A stretch of 64,000 nt of DNA, from NCBI RefSeq assembly GCF_008327685.1, contig NZ_BDDE01000014.1, positions 186,001 through 250,000 on the forward strand, read 5' to 3'. This DNA is from Actinomadura sp. K4S16. Its GTDB lineage: Bacteria; Actinomycetota; Actinomycetes; Streptosporangiales; Streptosporangiaceae. A program made the position numbers and the translations under genes. The notes beneath the pieces are model-generated. The model did not search any database, was not told the DNA's origin, and saw only the letters and a list, made by a program, of their open reading frames with translations. Positions 24,059-32,989 of this stretch are shown here, piece by piece (within the stretch, counting starts at the first letter, position 1; each line of letters begins with the position of its first letter).

Positions 24059-25678
24059 ATGAACATCGAGGACCTGACGCCCGTGGAGCGCCGCCTGTGG
24101 GAGGCGTTCCCCAAGGGCGAATCCGTCGACCTGTCGTCCGGCGACCAGGCGCTCGACGACGTCACACGCGCCGACCAGTGGGGACACGACCGGGCGGTCA
24201 GGGCCGAGGTCCTCGTGGCGCTGCTCGTCGGCGCGGTGGAGGCCGAGCCCGGGCAGGTCGCCGCCGTGCGGCTCGGCGGCGCCCGCATCACCGGCTCGCT
24301 GAACCTCGGGCACGCGGAGGTCGGCGTCCCGCTGGCGCTCACCGGCTGCGACTTCGACGAGGCCCCGCACCTGTACTGGGCGAGCATGAACAGCGTCCAC
24401 CTGATGCGCTGCCGGCTGCCCGGCCTGATCGCCTCCGGCACCCGGGTGGACGGCCACCTGTGGCTGGAGGGCAGCCGCATCAACGGCGGCCTGTGGCTGG
24501 ACGGGGCGAACATCACCGGCATCCTGAACATGTCGGGCGTGCACCTGTCCAACCCGGGCGGGGACGCGATGCTCGCCGACCGCCTCTCGGTCGAGGCGAA
24601 CGTCTACTGCGACCAGGGGTTCACCGCCAACGGCGAGGTCCGGCTGCCGGGGGCCCGGGTCGGCGGCCAGCTGATCTTCCGCGGCGCCCGGCTGTACAAC
24701 CCGTCCGGCGCCGCCCTGTACGCCAGCCGCCTGGACGTGGCCGCCAACGTGTTCTGCGACGGAGGGTTCAGCGCCGAGGGCGAGATCCGGCTCCGCGGCG
24801 GCCGCGTCGGCGGCTACCTGTCGTTCGTCGGCGCCCGCCTGTCCGCCCCCAAGCGGACTGCCCTGAACGCCGACGACCTGAGCGTGGAGACCGACATCTA
24901 CTGCTCCGACGGGTTCACCGCCGTCGGCGCCGTCAGCTTCTCGGGGGCCCGCGTCACCGGGCAGCTCAGCCTGCGCGACGCCCGCCTGCTCCACGACGAG
25001 GGGACGGCGCTCGGCCTGCAGCGCCTCCAGGCGGAGGAGCTGCTGCTCCGCACGGCCGAGCCGATCAAGGGGACGGCGGACCTGTCCTACGCCCGCATCA
25101 ACCTGCTGCGCGACGACGCGGCGTCCTGGCCGGAGCGCCTCCAGCTCGACGGCCTCCAGTACGAGACGCTCGAACCTCCGCTCACCGCCCGCGAGCGGCT
25201 GGCATGGCTGCGCCGCGACACCGACGGCTATGCTCCGCAGCCCTACGAGCGCCTCGCCCAGACCTACCGCTCCCTCGGCCTGGACGCCGACGGCCGTTCG
25301 GTCCTGCTCGCCAAGGCCCGGGACCGGCGCAAGACCCAGGGGCTCCCCCGCAAGGTCGTCGGCTGGCTCCAGGACGTCCTGGTCGGCTACGGCTACCGCC
25401 CGTTCCGCGCCGCGAGCTGGCTGGTCGGCCTCCTGGCCTTCGGGACGATCTTCTTCTCCATCAACAAGCCGGAGGTCCTGGACACCGGCCACAAACCACA
25501 CTTCAACGCGTTCTTCTACACGCTCGACCTCCTCCTGCCCATCGGGAGCCTCGGCCAGGAGGTGGAGTTCGCCCCGAAGGGCACCGACCAGTGGATCGCG
25601 AACCTCATCGTCGCCGCGGGCCTGGTCCTCGGTCTGACGGTGGCGGCCGGCGCCACCCGGGCCCTTTCCCGCGAATAA
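24059..25678 (+). CDS. membrane-anchored beta-helix protein (paralogue 1)
   Basis: 539 residues. An N-terminal segment (MNIEDLTPVERRLWEAFPKG) precedes a long array of about 20-residue turns of the type G-x-L-x-L-x-G-A-x-I, resembling pentapeptide or right-handed beta-helix repeats. Two C-terminal spans follow (about 455-475 and 510-530). Such proteins are sometimes annotated as membrane-associated oxidoreductase, for which I see no cofactor motif. It shares its N-terminal motif and plan with the gene at 37886. Function unknown. Confidence 0.8.
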   Translation: MNIEDLTPVERRLWEAFPKGESVDLSSGDQALDDVTRADQWGHDRAVRAEVLVALLVGAVEAEPGQVAAVRLGGARITGSLNLGHAEVGVPLALTGCDFDEAPHLYWASMNSVHLMRCRLPGLIASGTRVDGHLWLEGSRINGGLWLDGANITGILNMSGVHLSNPGGDAMLADRLSVEANVYCDQGFTANGEVRLPGARVGGQLIFRGARLYNPSGAALYASRLDVAANVFCDGGFSAEGEIRLRGGRVGGYLSFVGARLSAPKRTALNADDLSVETDIYCSDGFTAVGAVSFSGARVTGQLSLRDARLLHDEGTALGLQRLQAEELLLRTAEPIKGTADLSYARINLLRDDAASWPERLQLDGLQYETLEPPLTARERLAWLRRDTDGYAPQPYERLAQTYRSLGLDADGRSVLLAKARDRRKTQGLPRKVVGWLQDVLVGYGYRPFRAASWLVGLLAFGTIFFSINKPEVLDTGHKPHFNAFFYTLDLLLPIGSLGQEVEFAPKGTDQWIANLIVAAGLVLGLTVAAGATRALSRE

Positions 25679-25922
25679 CCCCCGTTCCCTGCAAATCCCT
25701 ACGAACGTGGATGTGGGGTGCGTCACGTCCGGATCACGGGGTAGGGCCCGGGGTACGACCTCCGGTGGAGGACTCGCATCGCGGTGGCGGGACTTGCGTC
25801 GCAGGGTGTGATGTCTGCCACGATGGCATTGCGGCTTTTGTCCCTTACCGGGGGCTGGGCCGTTGGCATCGGCCGGACGCGCGGCGACCCCGCGTGACGG
25901 CCCCGAACGAGGAGTGTCATCG

Positions 25923-27053
25923 ATGACGATCGACTCCGTGCGCGGCGCGCCCGACACCCCGAAGGTCGCCGAGCCCGAACTCGTCCAGCTGCTCACCCCC
26001 GAGGGCGAGCGGGTCGAGCACCCGGACTACCCCCTGGACCTCAGCGCCGAGGACGTGCGCGGCCTGTACCGCGATCTGGTGATCGTGCGGCGGATCGACC
26101 AGGAGGCCGTGGCGCTCACCCGGCAGGGCGAGCTCGGCCTCTGGGCTTCGCTGCTCGGGCAGGAGGCCGCGCAGATCGGCTCCGGGCGGGCTGCGACCGC
26201 CAACGACATGGTGTTCCCCACGTACCGGGAGCACGGCGTCGCCTGGTGCCGGGACGTGGAGCCGCTGAAGCTGCTCGGCATGTTCCGGGGCATCAACCAC
26301 GGCGGGTGGGACCCGAAGGAGCACGGCTTCCACCTGTACACCGTCGTGATCGGCAGCCAGACGCTGCACGCGACCGGGTACGCGATGGGCATCCAGCGGG
26401 ACGGCGTGCTCGGCACCCCGTCGGCGGGCGCCACGATCGCCTACTTCGGGGACGGCGCCACGTCCCAGGGCGACGTGAACGAATCCTTCGTGTTCGCCTC
26501 GGTGTTCAACGCGCCGATCGTGTTCTTCTGCCAGAACAACCAGTGGGCCATCTCCGAGCCCCTCGAACGGCAGTCGCGGATCCCGCTCTACAAGCGGGCG
26601 CAGGGATTCGGCTTCCCGGGCGTCCGCGTGGACGGCAACGACGTGTTCGCCTGCCTCGCCGTCACCAGGAAGGCCCTGGAGAACGCGAGGACGGGCCAGG
26701 GCCCCACCCTCGTCGAGGCGTACACCTACCGGATGGGCGCCCACACCACGACCGACGACCCCACGCGCTACCGGCTGAAGGCCGAGGAGGAGGCGTGGAA
26801 GCTCAAGGACCCCATCGAGCGCGTCAAAGCGTACCTGGTGCGGGGCGACATGGCGGACGCGGGGTTCTTCCAGAAGGTGGAGGACGAGGCCAAGCAGATC
26901 ACCAGGGAGCTGCGTGAGGCGTGCCTGGCGCTGCCCGACCCGGGACCGCTGTCGATGTTCGACCACGTGTACGGGGACGAGCACCCGCTGATGACCGAGG
27001 AGCAGGAGCAGTTCGCCGCCTACCTCGCGTCGTTCGAGGAGGAGTCGAAGTGA
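25923..27053 (+). CDS. 2-oxoacid dehydrogenase E1 alpha subunit
   Basis: Thiamine diphosphate-dependent decarboxylation of pyruvate or branched-chain 2-oxoacids. 376 residues: LLGQEAAQIGSGRA, TYREHGVAW, the TPP motif GDGATSQGDVNES, QNNQWAISEPL and YRMGAHTTTDDPTRYR. The ATG follows GAGGAG. First gene of the E1a-E1b-E2 operon; its stop overlaps the next start by GTGA. Nearby vdh makes a branched-chain substrate plausible, but sequence alone does not separate the two complexes. Confidence 0.93.
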   Translation: MTIDSVRGAPDTPKVAEPELVQLLTPEGERVEHPDYPLDLSAEDVRGLYRDLVIVRRIDQEAVALTRQGELGLWASLLGQEAAQIGSGRAATANDMVFPTYREHGVAWCRDVEPLKLLGMFRGINHGGWDPKEHGFHLYTVVIGSQTLHATGYAMGIQRDGVLGTPSAGATIAYFGDGATSQGDVNESFVFASVFNAPIVFFCQNNQWAISEPLERQSRIPLYKRAQGFGFPGVRVDGNDVFACLAVTRKALENARTGQGPTLVEAYTYRMGAHTTTDDPTRYRLKAEEEAWKLKDPIERVKAYLVRGDMADAGFFQKVEDEAKQITRELREACLALPDPGPLSMFDHVYGDEHPLMTEEQEQFAAYLASFEEESK

Positions 27054-28027
27054 GCACCCTGACACTCGGCAAGGCCCTCAACGTGGGCCTGCGCAAGGCC
27101 ATGGAGAACGACCCGAAGGTCCTCGTCATGGGCGAGGACGTCGGCAAGCTCGGCGGCGTCTTCCGCATCACCGACGGGCTCCAGAAGGACTTCGGGGAGG
27201 AGCGGGTCATCGACACCCCGCTCGCCGAGTCCGGCATCGTCGGGACCGCGATCGGGCTGGCGCTGCGGGGCTACCGGCCCGTGGTGGAGATCCAGTTCGA
27301 CGGGTTCGTGTTCCCCGCCGCCGACCAGATCATCACGCAGCTCGCGAAGATGCGGATGCGCTCGCTCGGCGCGCTGGAGCTGCCGGTCGTCATCCGGATC
27401 CCGTGCGGCGGCGGCATCGGCGCGGTGGAGCACCACTCCGAGTCGCCGGAGGCGTACTTCACGCACACCGGCGGCCTGCGCGTCGTGGCGTGCTCGAACC
27501 CGGTGGACGCCTACTCGATGATCCAGCAGTCGATCGCCTCCCCCGACCCGGTGATCTTCTTCGAGCCGAAGCGCCGGTACTGGGACAAGGCGGAGGTCGA
27601 CACCGACTCCACCGACTGGACGCCGCTGCACCGGGCGACGGTCGTCCGGCCGGGCGAGCACGTGACGCTGCTGGCCTACGGACCGTCGGTGAAGACGTGC
27701 CTGGAGGCCGCCGCGGCCGCCGCGGAGGAGGGGCGGTCCCTGGAGGTCATCGACCTTCGCTCGCTGAACCCGCTCGACATCGGCGCGGTGACGGACTCGG
27801 TGAACCGGACGGGGCGCTGCGTCGTCGTCCACGAGGCGCCGGTGTTCAACGGGTACGGCGCCGAGCTGGCCGCCCGGATCACCGAGAAGTGCTTCTACCG
27901 GCTGGAGTCGCCGGTGCTGCGCGTCGGCGGGTTCTCCACCCCGTACCCGCCGTCCCGCATCGAGGACCATTACCTGCCCGACCTCGACCGCATCCTGGAC
28001 GCGGTCGACCGGACCTTCGCGTGGTGA
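27050..28027 (+). CDS. 2-oxoacid dehydrogenase E1 beta subunit
   Basis: 325 residues of transketolase-like fold: VLVMGEDVGKLGGVFRIT, IDTPLAESGIVGTAIGLAL, VEIQFDGFVFPAADQI and the C-terminal VVVHEAPVFNGYGAELAA. It forms the E1 heterotetramer with the upstream subunit. GTG start overlaps the E1 alpha stop (GTGA) and its own stop overlaps the E2 start the same way. Confidence 0.94.
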   Translation: MSTLTLGKALNVGLRKAMENDPKVLVMGEDVGKLGGVFRITDGLQKDFGEERVIDTPLAESGIVGTAIGLALRGYRPVVEIQFDGFVFPAADQIITQLAKMRMRSLGALELPVVIRIPCGGGIGAVEHHSESPEAYFTHTGGLRVVACSNPVDAYSMIQQSIASPDPVIFFEPKRRYWDKAEVDTDSTDWTPLHRATVVRPGEHVTLLAYGPSVKTCLEAAAAAAEEGRSLEVIDLRSLNPLDIGAVTDSVNRTGRCVVVHEAPVFNGYGAELAARITEKCFYRLESPVLRVGGFSTPYPPSRIEDHYLPDLDRILDAVDRTFAW

Positions 28028-29460
28028 CGCCGGTGAGCCAGCCCAAACTGTTCAAACTGCCGGATGTGGGCGAGGGCCTGACGGAGGCCGAGATCGTCAA
28101 GTGGCACGTCCAGCCCGGCGACACCGTCGAGGTGAACCAGACGATCGTCGAGATCGAGACGGCGAAGGCGATCGTGGAGCTGCCCTGCCCGTTCGAGGGC
28201 GTGGTGACCGAGCTGATGGTCACCGAGGGGCAGACCGTGGACGTCGGGGTCCCGATCATCGCGGTGGACGCGGGGGGCGAGGGCGGCGTGGCGACGCCGG
28301 TGTCCGAGCCCCCGGCGCAGGCGGCCGCGCTCCGCGAGGAGGGCGTCCCCACGGCCAACGATCCCGGCACGGTGTTGCCGCAGGAGCAGCCGAAGCGCAC
28401 GCCCGTCCTCGTCGGCTACGGCGTGAAGGAGGGGACGACCAGGCGCCGTCCCCGCAAGGGGGCCAACGGTGCCGCGCCAGCGGCGTCCGCGGCTCCGCCC
28501 GCCCCAGCCCCGGCACCGGCACCGGCACCCGCGCCCGCCCCGCAGGCGCCGCCGGCGCCCGGCCCGAGTCCTTCGGGGAACGGGCTGCCGCTGGCCAAGC
28601 CGCCCGTCAGGAAGATGGCCAAGGACCTCGGGCTGGACCTCGCCTCCATCACGGGCTCCGGCCCGCAGGGCTCGATCACGCGCGAGGACGTCCTCGCCGC
28701 GCAGGCCGGGGCCCAGGCTCCCGCCGGCGCGCCGACCGTCCAGGCGGGCCCGCGCGAGGAGCGGATCCCCGTCAAGGGCGTCCGCAAGGCGACCGCCGCG
28801 GCGGTGTCCGGTTCGGCGTTCACCGCTCCGCACGTCACCGAGTTCCTCCAGGTGGACGTGACGCGGACGATGGAGACCGTCAAGCGGCTCCGCGAACTGC
28901 CCGAGTTCGCGGACGTGAAGGTGTCGCCCCTGCTGCTGGTGGCGCGCGCGCTGCTCACGGCTGTGGCGCGCAACCCGATGGTGAACTCCACGTGGGTGGA
29001 CGGCCCGAACGGCGCGGAGATCGTCCTCAAGCGCTACGTGAACCTGGGGATCGCGGCGGCCACCGATCGCGGCCTCATCGTCCCCAAGATCAAGGATGCG
29101 CAGGACCTCGACCTGCCGGGCCTCGCGCGGGCTCTGAACGAGCTGGCGGCGAAGGCGCGCGCGGGCAAGGCGTCCCCCGCCGACCTGTCCGACGGGACGA
29201 TCACGATCACGAACGTCGGCGTGTTCGGCGTGGACTCCGGGACCCCGATCATCACCCCGGGCGAATCCGCGATCCTGGCGTTCGGCCAGGTCCGGGACAT
29301 GCCGTGGGTGCACGAGGGCGAGCTCGCGATCCGCAAGGTGACCACGCTGGCGCTCTCGTTCGACCACCGCATCGTGGACGGCGAACTGGGCTCCCGCGTT
29401 CTGCGCGACGTCGGGGACATGCTCGAGGACCCGATCCGCATGCTCGCCTGGAGCCGCTGA
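28024..29460 (+). CDS. 2-oxoacid dehydrogenase E2 acyltransferase
   Basis: 478 residues. One lipoyl domain at the N-terminus (K48 in EIETAKAIVEL), an Ala/Pro linker, a peripheral-subunit-binding domain (AKPPVRKMAKDLGLDLASI, about residues 195-230) and a catalytic domain ending in SFDHRIVDGE with the His/Asp pair. GTG at 28024 overlaps the E1 beta stop; GTG at 28033 is an alternative. E3 is not in the window. Confidence 0.94.
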   Translation: MTPVSQPKLFKLPDVGEGLTEAEIVKWHVQPGDTVEVNQTIVEIETAKAIVELPCPFEGVVTELMVTEGQTVDVGVPIIAVDAGGEGGVATPVSEPPAQAAALREEGVPTANDPGTVLPQEQPKRTPVLVGYGVKEGTTRRRPRKGANGAAPAASAAPPAPAPAPAPAPAPAPQAPPAPGPSPSGNGLPLAKPPVRKMAKDLGLDLASITGSGPQGSITREDVLAAQAGAQAPAGAPTVQAGPREERIPVKGVRKATAAAVSGSAFTAPHVTEFLQVDVTRTMETVKRLRELPEFADVKVSPLLLVARALLTAVARNPMVNSTWVDGPNGAEIVLKRYVNLGIAAATDRGLIVPKIKDAQDLDLPGLARALNELAAKARAGKASPADLSDGTITITNVGVFGVDSGTPIITPGESAILAFGQVRDMPWVHEGELAIRKVTTLALSFDHRIVDGELGSRVLRDVGDMLEDPIRMLAWSR

Positions 29461-29476
29461 CGGCTTCGGCAGTTCC

Positions 29477-29504
29477 GTGGGGGCCGGCTTCGGCCGGCCC
29501 CCAC
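29477..29504 (+). terminator. terminator of the E1-E2 operon
   Basis: A perfect 12-bp stem (gtgggggccggc and its complement) with a TTCG tetraloop, 16 bp after the E2 stop, followed by gtctgtctg. Confidence 0.9.
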
Positions 29505-29614
29505 GTCTGTCTGGGCCACCGTCCGCTTTGCGCCTGGGGTGGCCGGTCTGAGCCCCCAGAAGCCGTCGGACGCGCGCTGCGGCAGGGGCCGAGCCGGGCC
29601 AACGGAAGCGCGCA

Positions 29615-29674
29615 TTGATGACATCGCGGCTGTATTGGTGACATCGCGACTGTATTAGCGACATCGCGACTATA
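29615..29674. repeat. three tandem 20-bp repeats
   Basis: Units ttgatgacatcgcggctgta, ttggtgacatcgcgactgta and ttagcgacatcgcgactata follow each other directly. The shared core is gacatcgcg followed by ct. The 20-bp period places copies on the same DNA face about every two turns, as in operators. Confidence 0.85.
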
Positions 29675-30086
29675 TCGCCAAATTCACGCGCGACGGCTTG
29701 CGCACCTTCCTCGGGGCGAGCACCGGCGAATACCAGTCCTCTCGAACTCGAATACCATCAATACCGAGGACGCTAGATCATTTTACGTCCAGAGCGACGC
29801 ACCCTCGGGTAGGCGCGAAGTGCAACTGCGCAGCTCTGACGTTCCGCGTTCAAGGCCGCATATGGCGTCCCTCCTGGCCGATATCGCAGTGCCGTTGCGT
29901 TGACAGCCAATGATTCATGCACTCGACGCCAATGACACTCAGCCGAGCGACTGCGATTGTCGGTGAGTGAAGACACCTCGTAGGCCTGCACCCGGAAAAG
30001 GCTCAGGCCCGAGGAACGCCACCCATCAGATCCGCCGTGTACGCCGCGACAGCGCTGCCCGGCAAGATCAGCAGAAGGAGAGACTC

Positions 30087-30452
30087 ATGGCGATCAGTGA
30101 ATCGCGCAGGCCGACCGCGCGCGCCACGAACGCTCTGGAGCGTGCGAGGTCACCGATCATCAGGAAGGCCGTCATGCTGGGGTCCGCCCTCGCGCTCGCG
30201 TCGGGCATGATGGCCGCGCCGGCTCAGGCCGCCGCCGCCCACGCCGACGCGACGGCCACCGCCACCACGGCCTCCAGCAGCGTCCGGAAGGGGGCCTGGC
30301 ACTTCTGGAAGAGCTACTGGACCGAGGCCAAGTGCGTGGCCGCCGGTAAGCGGGTTCTGGCTTCGAACCCTGCTCGCTACAAGGCAGCCTTGTGCGACCC
30401 CGGGTACGGCACCGACGGCCGCCTGAAGTGGCATCTGTACATCTACATCTGA
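30087..30452 (+). CDS. small secreted protein of unknown function
   Basis: 121 residues. A long signal peptide ends at AAPAQAAAA (about residue 50). The mature part is about 70 residues with two Cys (TEAKCVAAGK, AALCDPGYG) and an aromatic tail (KWHLYIYI). AGAAGGAGAG precedes the ATG. No family recognised; size and Cys pair suggest a small extracellular factor. Confidence 0.7.
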   Translation: MAISESRRPTARATNALERARSPIIRKAVMLGSALALASGMMAAPAQAAAAHADATATATTASSSVRKGAWHFWKSYWTEAKCVAAGKRVLASNPARYKAALCDPGYGTDGRLKWHLYIYI

Positions 30453-30493
30453 CGGCCTGGAAGAGGACGGGGTCCGCGTCGCCTGAGTCCCGG

Positions 30494-32017
30494 TCAGGAG
30501 ACGGGGACCTTGTCGACCTTGCCGAAGGGGCCCGCGTTGAAGGTCACGGACGTGACGTTGCCAGGCGGGGCGGGCAGGTAGACGAAGCCTCGAACGGGCT
30601 CGTTGACCGCCGTGCGGAAGACGGCCCGTCCAGGATCGACATAGTTGGTGGGACGTCCAGGCGTCGGAGGGCCGACACGGACGGCGCGGTAGACGTCCTT
30701 CTTGCCCGGCACCTGGATCGAGAACGAACCGAACACCCCGCCCGGATAGCTCGGATTCGGGTAGGACGCGTCCGGCGGCGTGGTGCCCGGCCCCTCGTTC
30801 ACGATGTCGAACACGGCGACGATGTAGGCGCCGTCCCGGTAGAAGGGTTTGACCTCAAGGCGCCTCTTGGCTGAGCCAAAGGGAGCCGTGCGGGACACCA
30901 CCTTCTGGCCGTCCTGCGCACGGAAGGCGGCCGGTGAGCCGGAACCCGGCGCGGTCGACTTGAGCTGGTAGGTGAGGTCGACGCCGTCGCCGTCCTGCCG
31001 CCCGTTGGACGTGTAGGTGAATCCGGTGCCGAGCCTGGTCTTCATCTCGTTCAGCAGCGCCTGGGCCCGGTCTCCGGACACCTTCGCGTCATTGGCGTTC
31101 GCCACGAACGTCAGGGCCCCGGCCGCCTGCGACTTGATCTGTTGGGCGACCCCGTCCAGGACCGCCTTGGCACCGCTCTTCAGCTTGCCTGAATTCGCCT
31201 CGAACAGGGCATCGCTCCGCAGGCTGACCGTGACGCTCGATCCGCTGGACGCGACGGTCCGGTCCTCCCCCTCGACGATGTCGTACAGGTCGACGGGGTT
31301 GCCACTTGGCGCGCTCGTCGGGGGCGACGGCGACACGGTGCCGGAAGGGGACGTCGTGGGGGACGGGGAGGTCGTGATCGGGGACGGGGCTCCCGCCATG
31401 AACGGCTCCGCCCCGACCTCCGGCTCGGCCCCGACCGACGGAGAAGACGACGCCGAGGGAGACGACGGGGACGACGGAGCCGACCCGCTCGGCGGCGCGG
31501 ACGAAGCGGACGGCGTCCCGGACGCGGACGGCGTCGCCGACGCGGCCGTCACCGGGATGCCGCTGAACTCGCCGGCCGTCCCGGGCGTGATCGCGGTGAC
31601 CTTCTGGACGGCAGCCGGGAGGGGCGGATACTCGGCGGCCATCTCGCGGGACGTGCCGGGCGTGAAGCCGGAGCCGCTGGTGGTGCCGGTCGGCTTGTAG
31701 AGCCGGCGCCCGGCCGTGTCGATGAGCGCGATTTCGAACGGGACCGACTTCACCGACGAGTCCAGCGACGTCACGCTGTAGCGCAGCACCGACTTGGCGG
31801 CCTGCCGCTCGACGCCCTTGATGTCCACGCGCGCGTGCAGGCCGTCCGCGCCGCCGAACCAGCCCTCCTTGGAGAACTCGCCCGCCGGCTGGACGACGGG
31901 GCGGGCGCCGCCCGCGCGCACGGTCGGCGGGGCGACCTTCTCGGCCCGGTCGGCATCGGCGCATCCGGCGACGAGGAGCAGGCCGGCAAGAGAGACGGCG
32001 AGGGGCAGCGCACGCAT
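30494..32017 (-). CDS. lipoprotein with OmpA-like domain
   Basis: 507 residues. Lipobox LLLVAGC gives the acylated Cys at about residue 19. A Ser/Pro/Ala-rich low-complexity linker (about 160-240) separates an N-terminal domain from an OmpA-like peptidoglycan-binding part (SVTVSLRSDALFEANSGKLKSGA, then FVANANDAKVSGDRAQALL). The C-terminal domain is beta-rich. Likely a cell-wall-associated envelope protein; its usual partner is unknown. Confidence 0.78.
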   Translation of the reverse strand: MRALPLAVSLAGLLLVAGCADADRAEKVAPPTVRAGGARPVVQPAGEFSKEGWFGGADGLHARVDIKGVERQAAKSVLRYSVTSLDSSVKSVPFEIALIDTAGRRLYKPTGTTSGSGFTPGTSREMAAEYPPLPAAVQKVTAITPGTAGEFSGIPVTAASATPSASGTPSASSAPPSGSAPSSPSSPSASSSPSVGAEPEVGAEPFMAGAPSPITTSPSPTTSPSGTVSPSPPTSAPSGNPVDLYDIVEGEDRTVASSGSSVTVSLRSDALFEANSGKLKSGAKAVLDGVAQQIKSQAAGALTFVANANDAKVSGDRAQALLNEMKTRLGTGFTYTSNGRQDGDGVDLTYQLKSTAPGSGSPAAFRAQDGQKVVSRTAPFGSAKRRLEVKPFYRDGAYIVAVFDIVNEGPGTTPPDASYPNPSYPGGVFGSFSIQVPGKKDVYRAVRVGPPTPGRPTNYVDPGRAVFRTAVNEPVRGFVYLPAPPGNVTSVTFNAGPFGKVDKVPVS

Positions 32018-32150
32018 CGGTCATCCGGTCGGGAGGGGACGGGCGAGGGACCCGGGCAACAGTAGTCAACCGCGACAGCCCCCGCCATAACGCCGGCGAG
32101 GGGCACCGCTCGGAAGGCCTCCGCCCCGGAGCCGATCCCGGGAACGGTCG

Positions 32151-32804
32151 CTACATGGACGCGGTGGAGGACGGGCCGGGGGCCCGCAGGACGCGGTCGA
32201 TCAACGTGTGCAGGTGGGAGCGGAACCGCTCGATCGTCTCGGGGGTGAGGGTGCTGCGGTAGCCCTGCGGCAGCGGAGCGATGTCGCGCCAGGGCGCGGG
32301 CTGATCACCGTGGTCGGGTACGCCGTAGGTGACGAACCCGGTCATCGACCACACCAGGGTCCACAGCATGTAGTCCACGTCGATGTCGGGGGCCAGCAGC
32401 GGCCGCGCCGCGTCGGCGACCAGGTTGGTCAGCGGTCGCTCGTAGCTCAACTCCAGATCGGCGCTGGCGGCGGCGTCTCCCAGCCACCGATGCAGCCACA
32501 GGCGGGCGATGTGGGGATGTGACAGATGGAAGTCCAGGTAGATGTCCGCCAGATCGTGCAGCCCCTGTGCCGACAGGGGCAAGGACGCGGACGCCTCCTC
32601 GAGCATCGACCGCTCCGCCATGTGGGCCCGTTCCATCACGGAGTGGTACAGCGCCGTCGTGCCCCCGGTCAGGTCCACGACGGTGGCGGTGTCCACTCCG
32701 GCGGCCGCGGCGATCATGCCGGCGGTCGTGCCGTCGAAACCCAGCTCGGCGAACAACCGGGTCGCGGTCTGGGTGATCTGCTCCCGGACAGAGTCCTCGT
32801 CCAC
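32151..32804 (-). CDS. TetR-family regulator next to the acyl-CoA dehydrogenase
   Basis: 217 residues: ITQTATRLFAELGFDGTTAG plus the HTH core IAAAAGVDTATVVDLTGG, then a helical ligand domain. The GTG at 32804 lies seven bases after TAGAGT with no ribosome binding site, fitting leaderless initiation; GTG at 32813 is an alternative. It follows the acyl-CoA dehydrogenase gene on the same strand after a terminator hairpin, so it may control that gene; unproven. Confidence 0.85.
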   Translation of the reverse strand: MDEDSVREQITQTATRLFAELGFDGTTAGMIAAAAGVDTATVVDLTGGTTALYHSVMERAHMAERSMLEEASASLPLSAQGLHDLADIYLDFHLSHPHIARLWLHRWLGDAAASADLELSYERPLTNLVADAARPLLAPDIDVDYMLWTLVWSMTGFVTYGVPDHGDQPAPWRDIAPLPQGYRSTLTPETIERFRSHLHTLIDRVLRAPGPSSTASM

Positions 32805-32941
32805 GACGATCACTCTAGGTGCCGCTTCCACCCCGGAACGCGATCGGCAGGTGAAGGCGGCTTCAGGATTCAGTGCCGCGCAGAGGGGCGCGGCCATGGC
32901 CGGGGGGCGCGAGCACCGCGGGGGGGTCGGCCACCTGACAG

Positions 32942-32977
32942 CGCTGTGGCCCCGCCCGGGCGGGCGGGGCCACAGCG
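32942..32977. terminator. 16-bp perfect hairpin after the acyl-CoA dehydrogenase
   Basis: cgctgtggccccgccc and its exact complement with a gggc loop. It begins 13 bp after the stop of the minus-strand dehydrogenase gene. Confidence 0.85.
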
Positions 32978-32989
32978 GTCGCTCTGGTG

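Larger units (their letters stand above)
29461..30086. other. intergenic region, lower GC in its right half
   Basis: Contains the operon terminator, three 20-bp tandem repeats (29615-29674) and then about 370 bp with noticeably more A and T than the genes around it. No credible gene. The right part leads into the small secreted protein and probably holds its promoter. Confidence 0.5.

Noticed and set aside
29698..29913. 71-residue frame in the AT-richer gap
   Set aside because: Composition and codon use do not look coding and there is no ribosome binding site.
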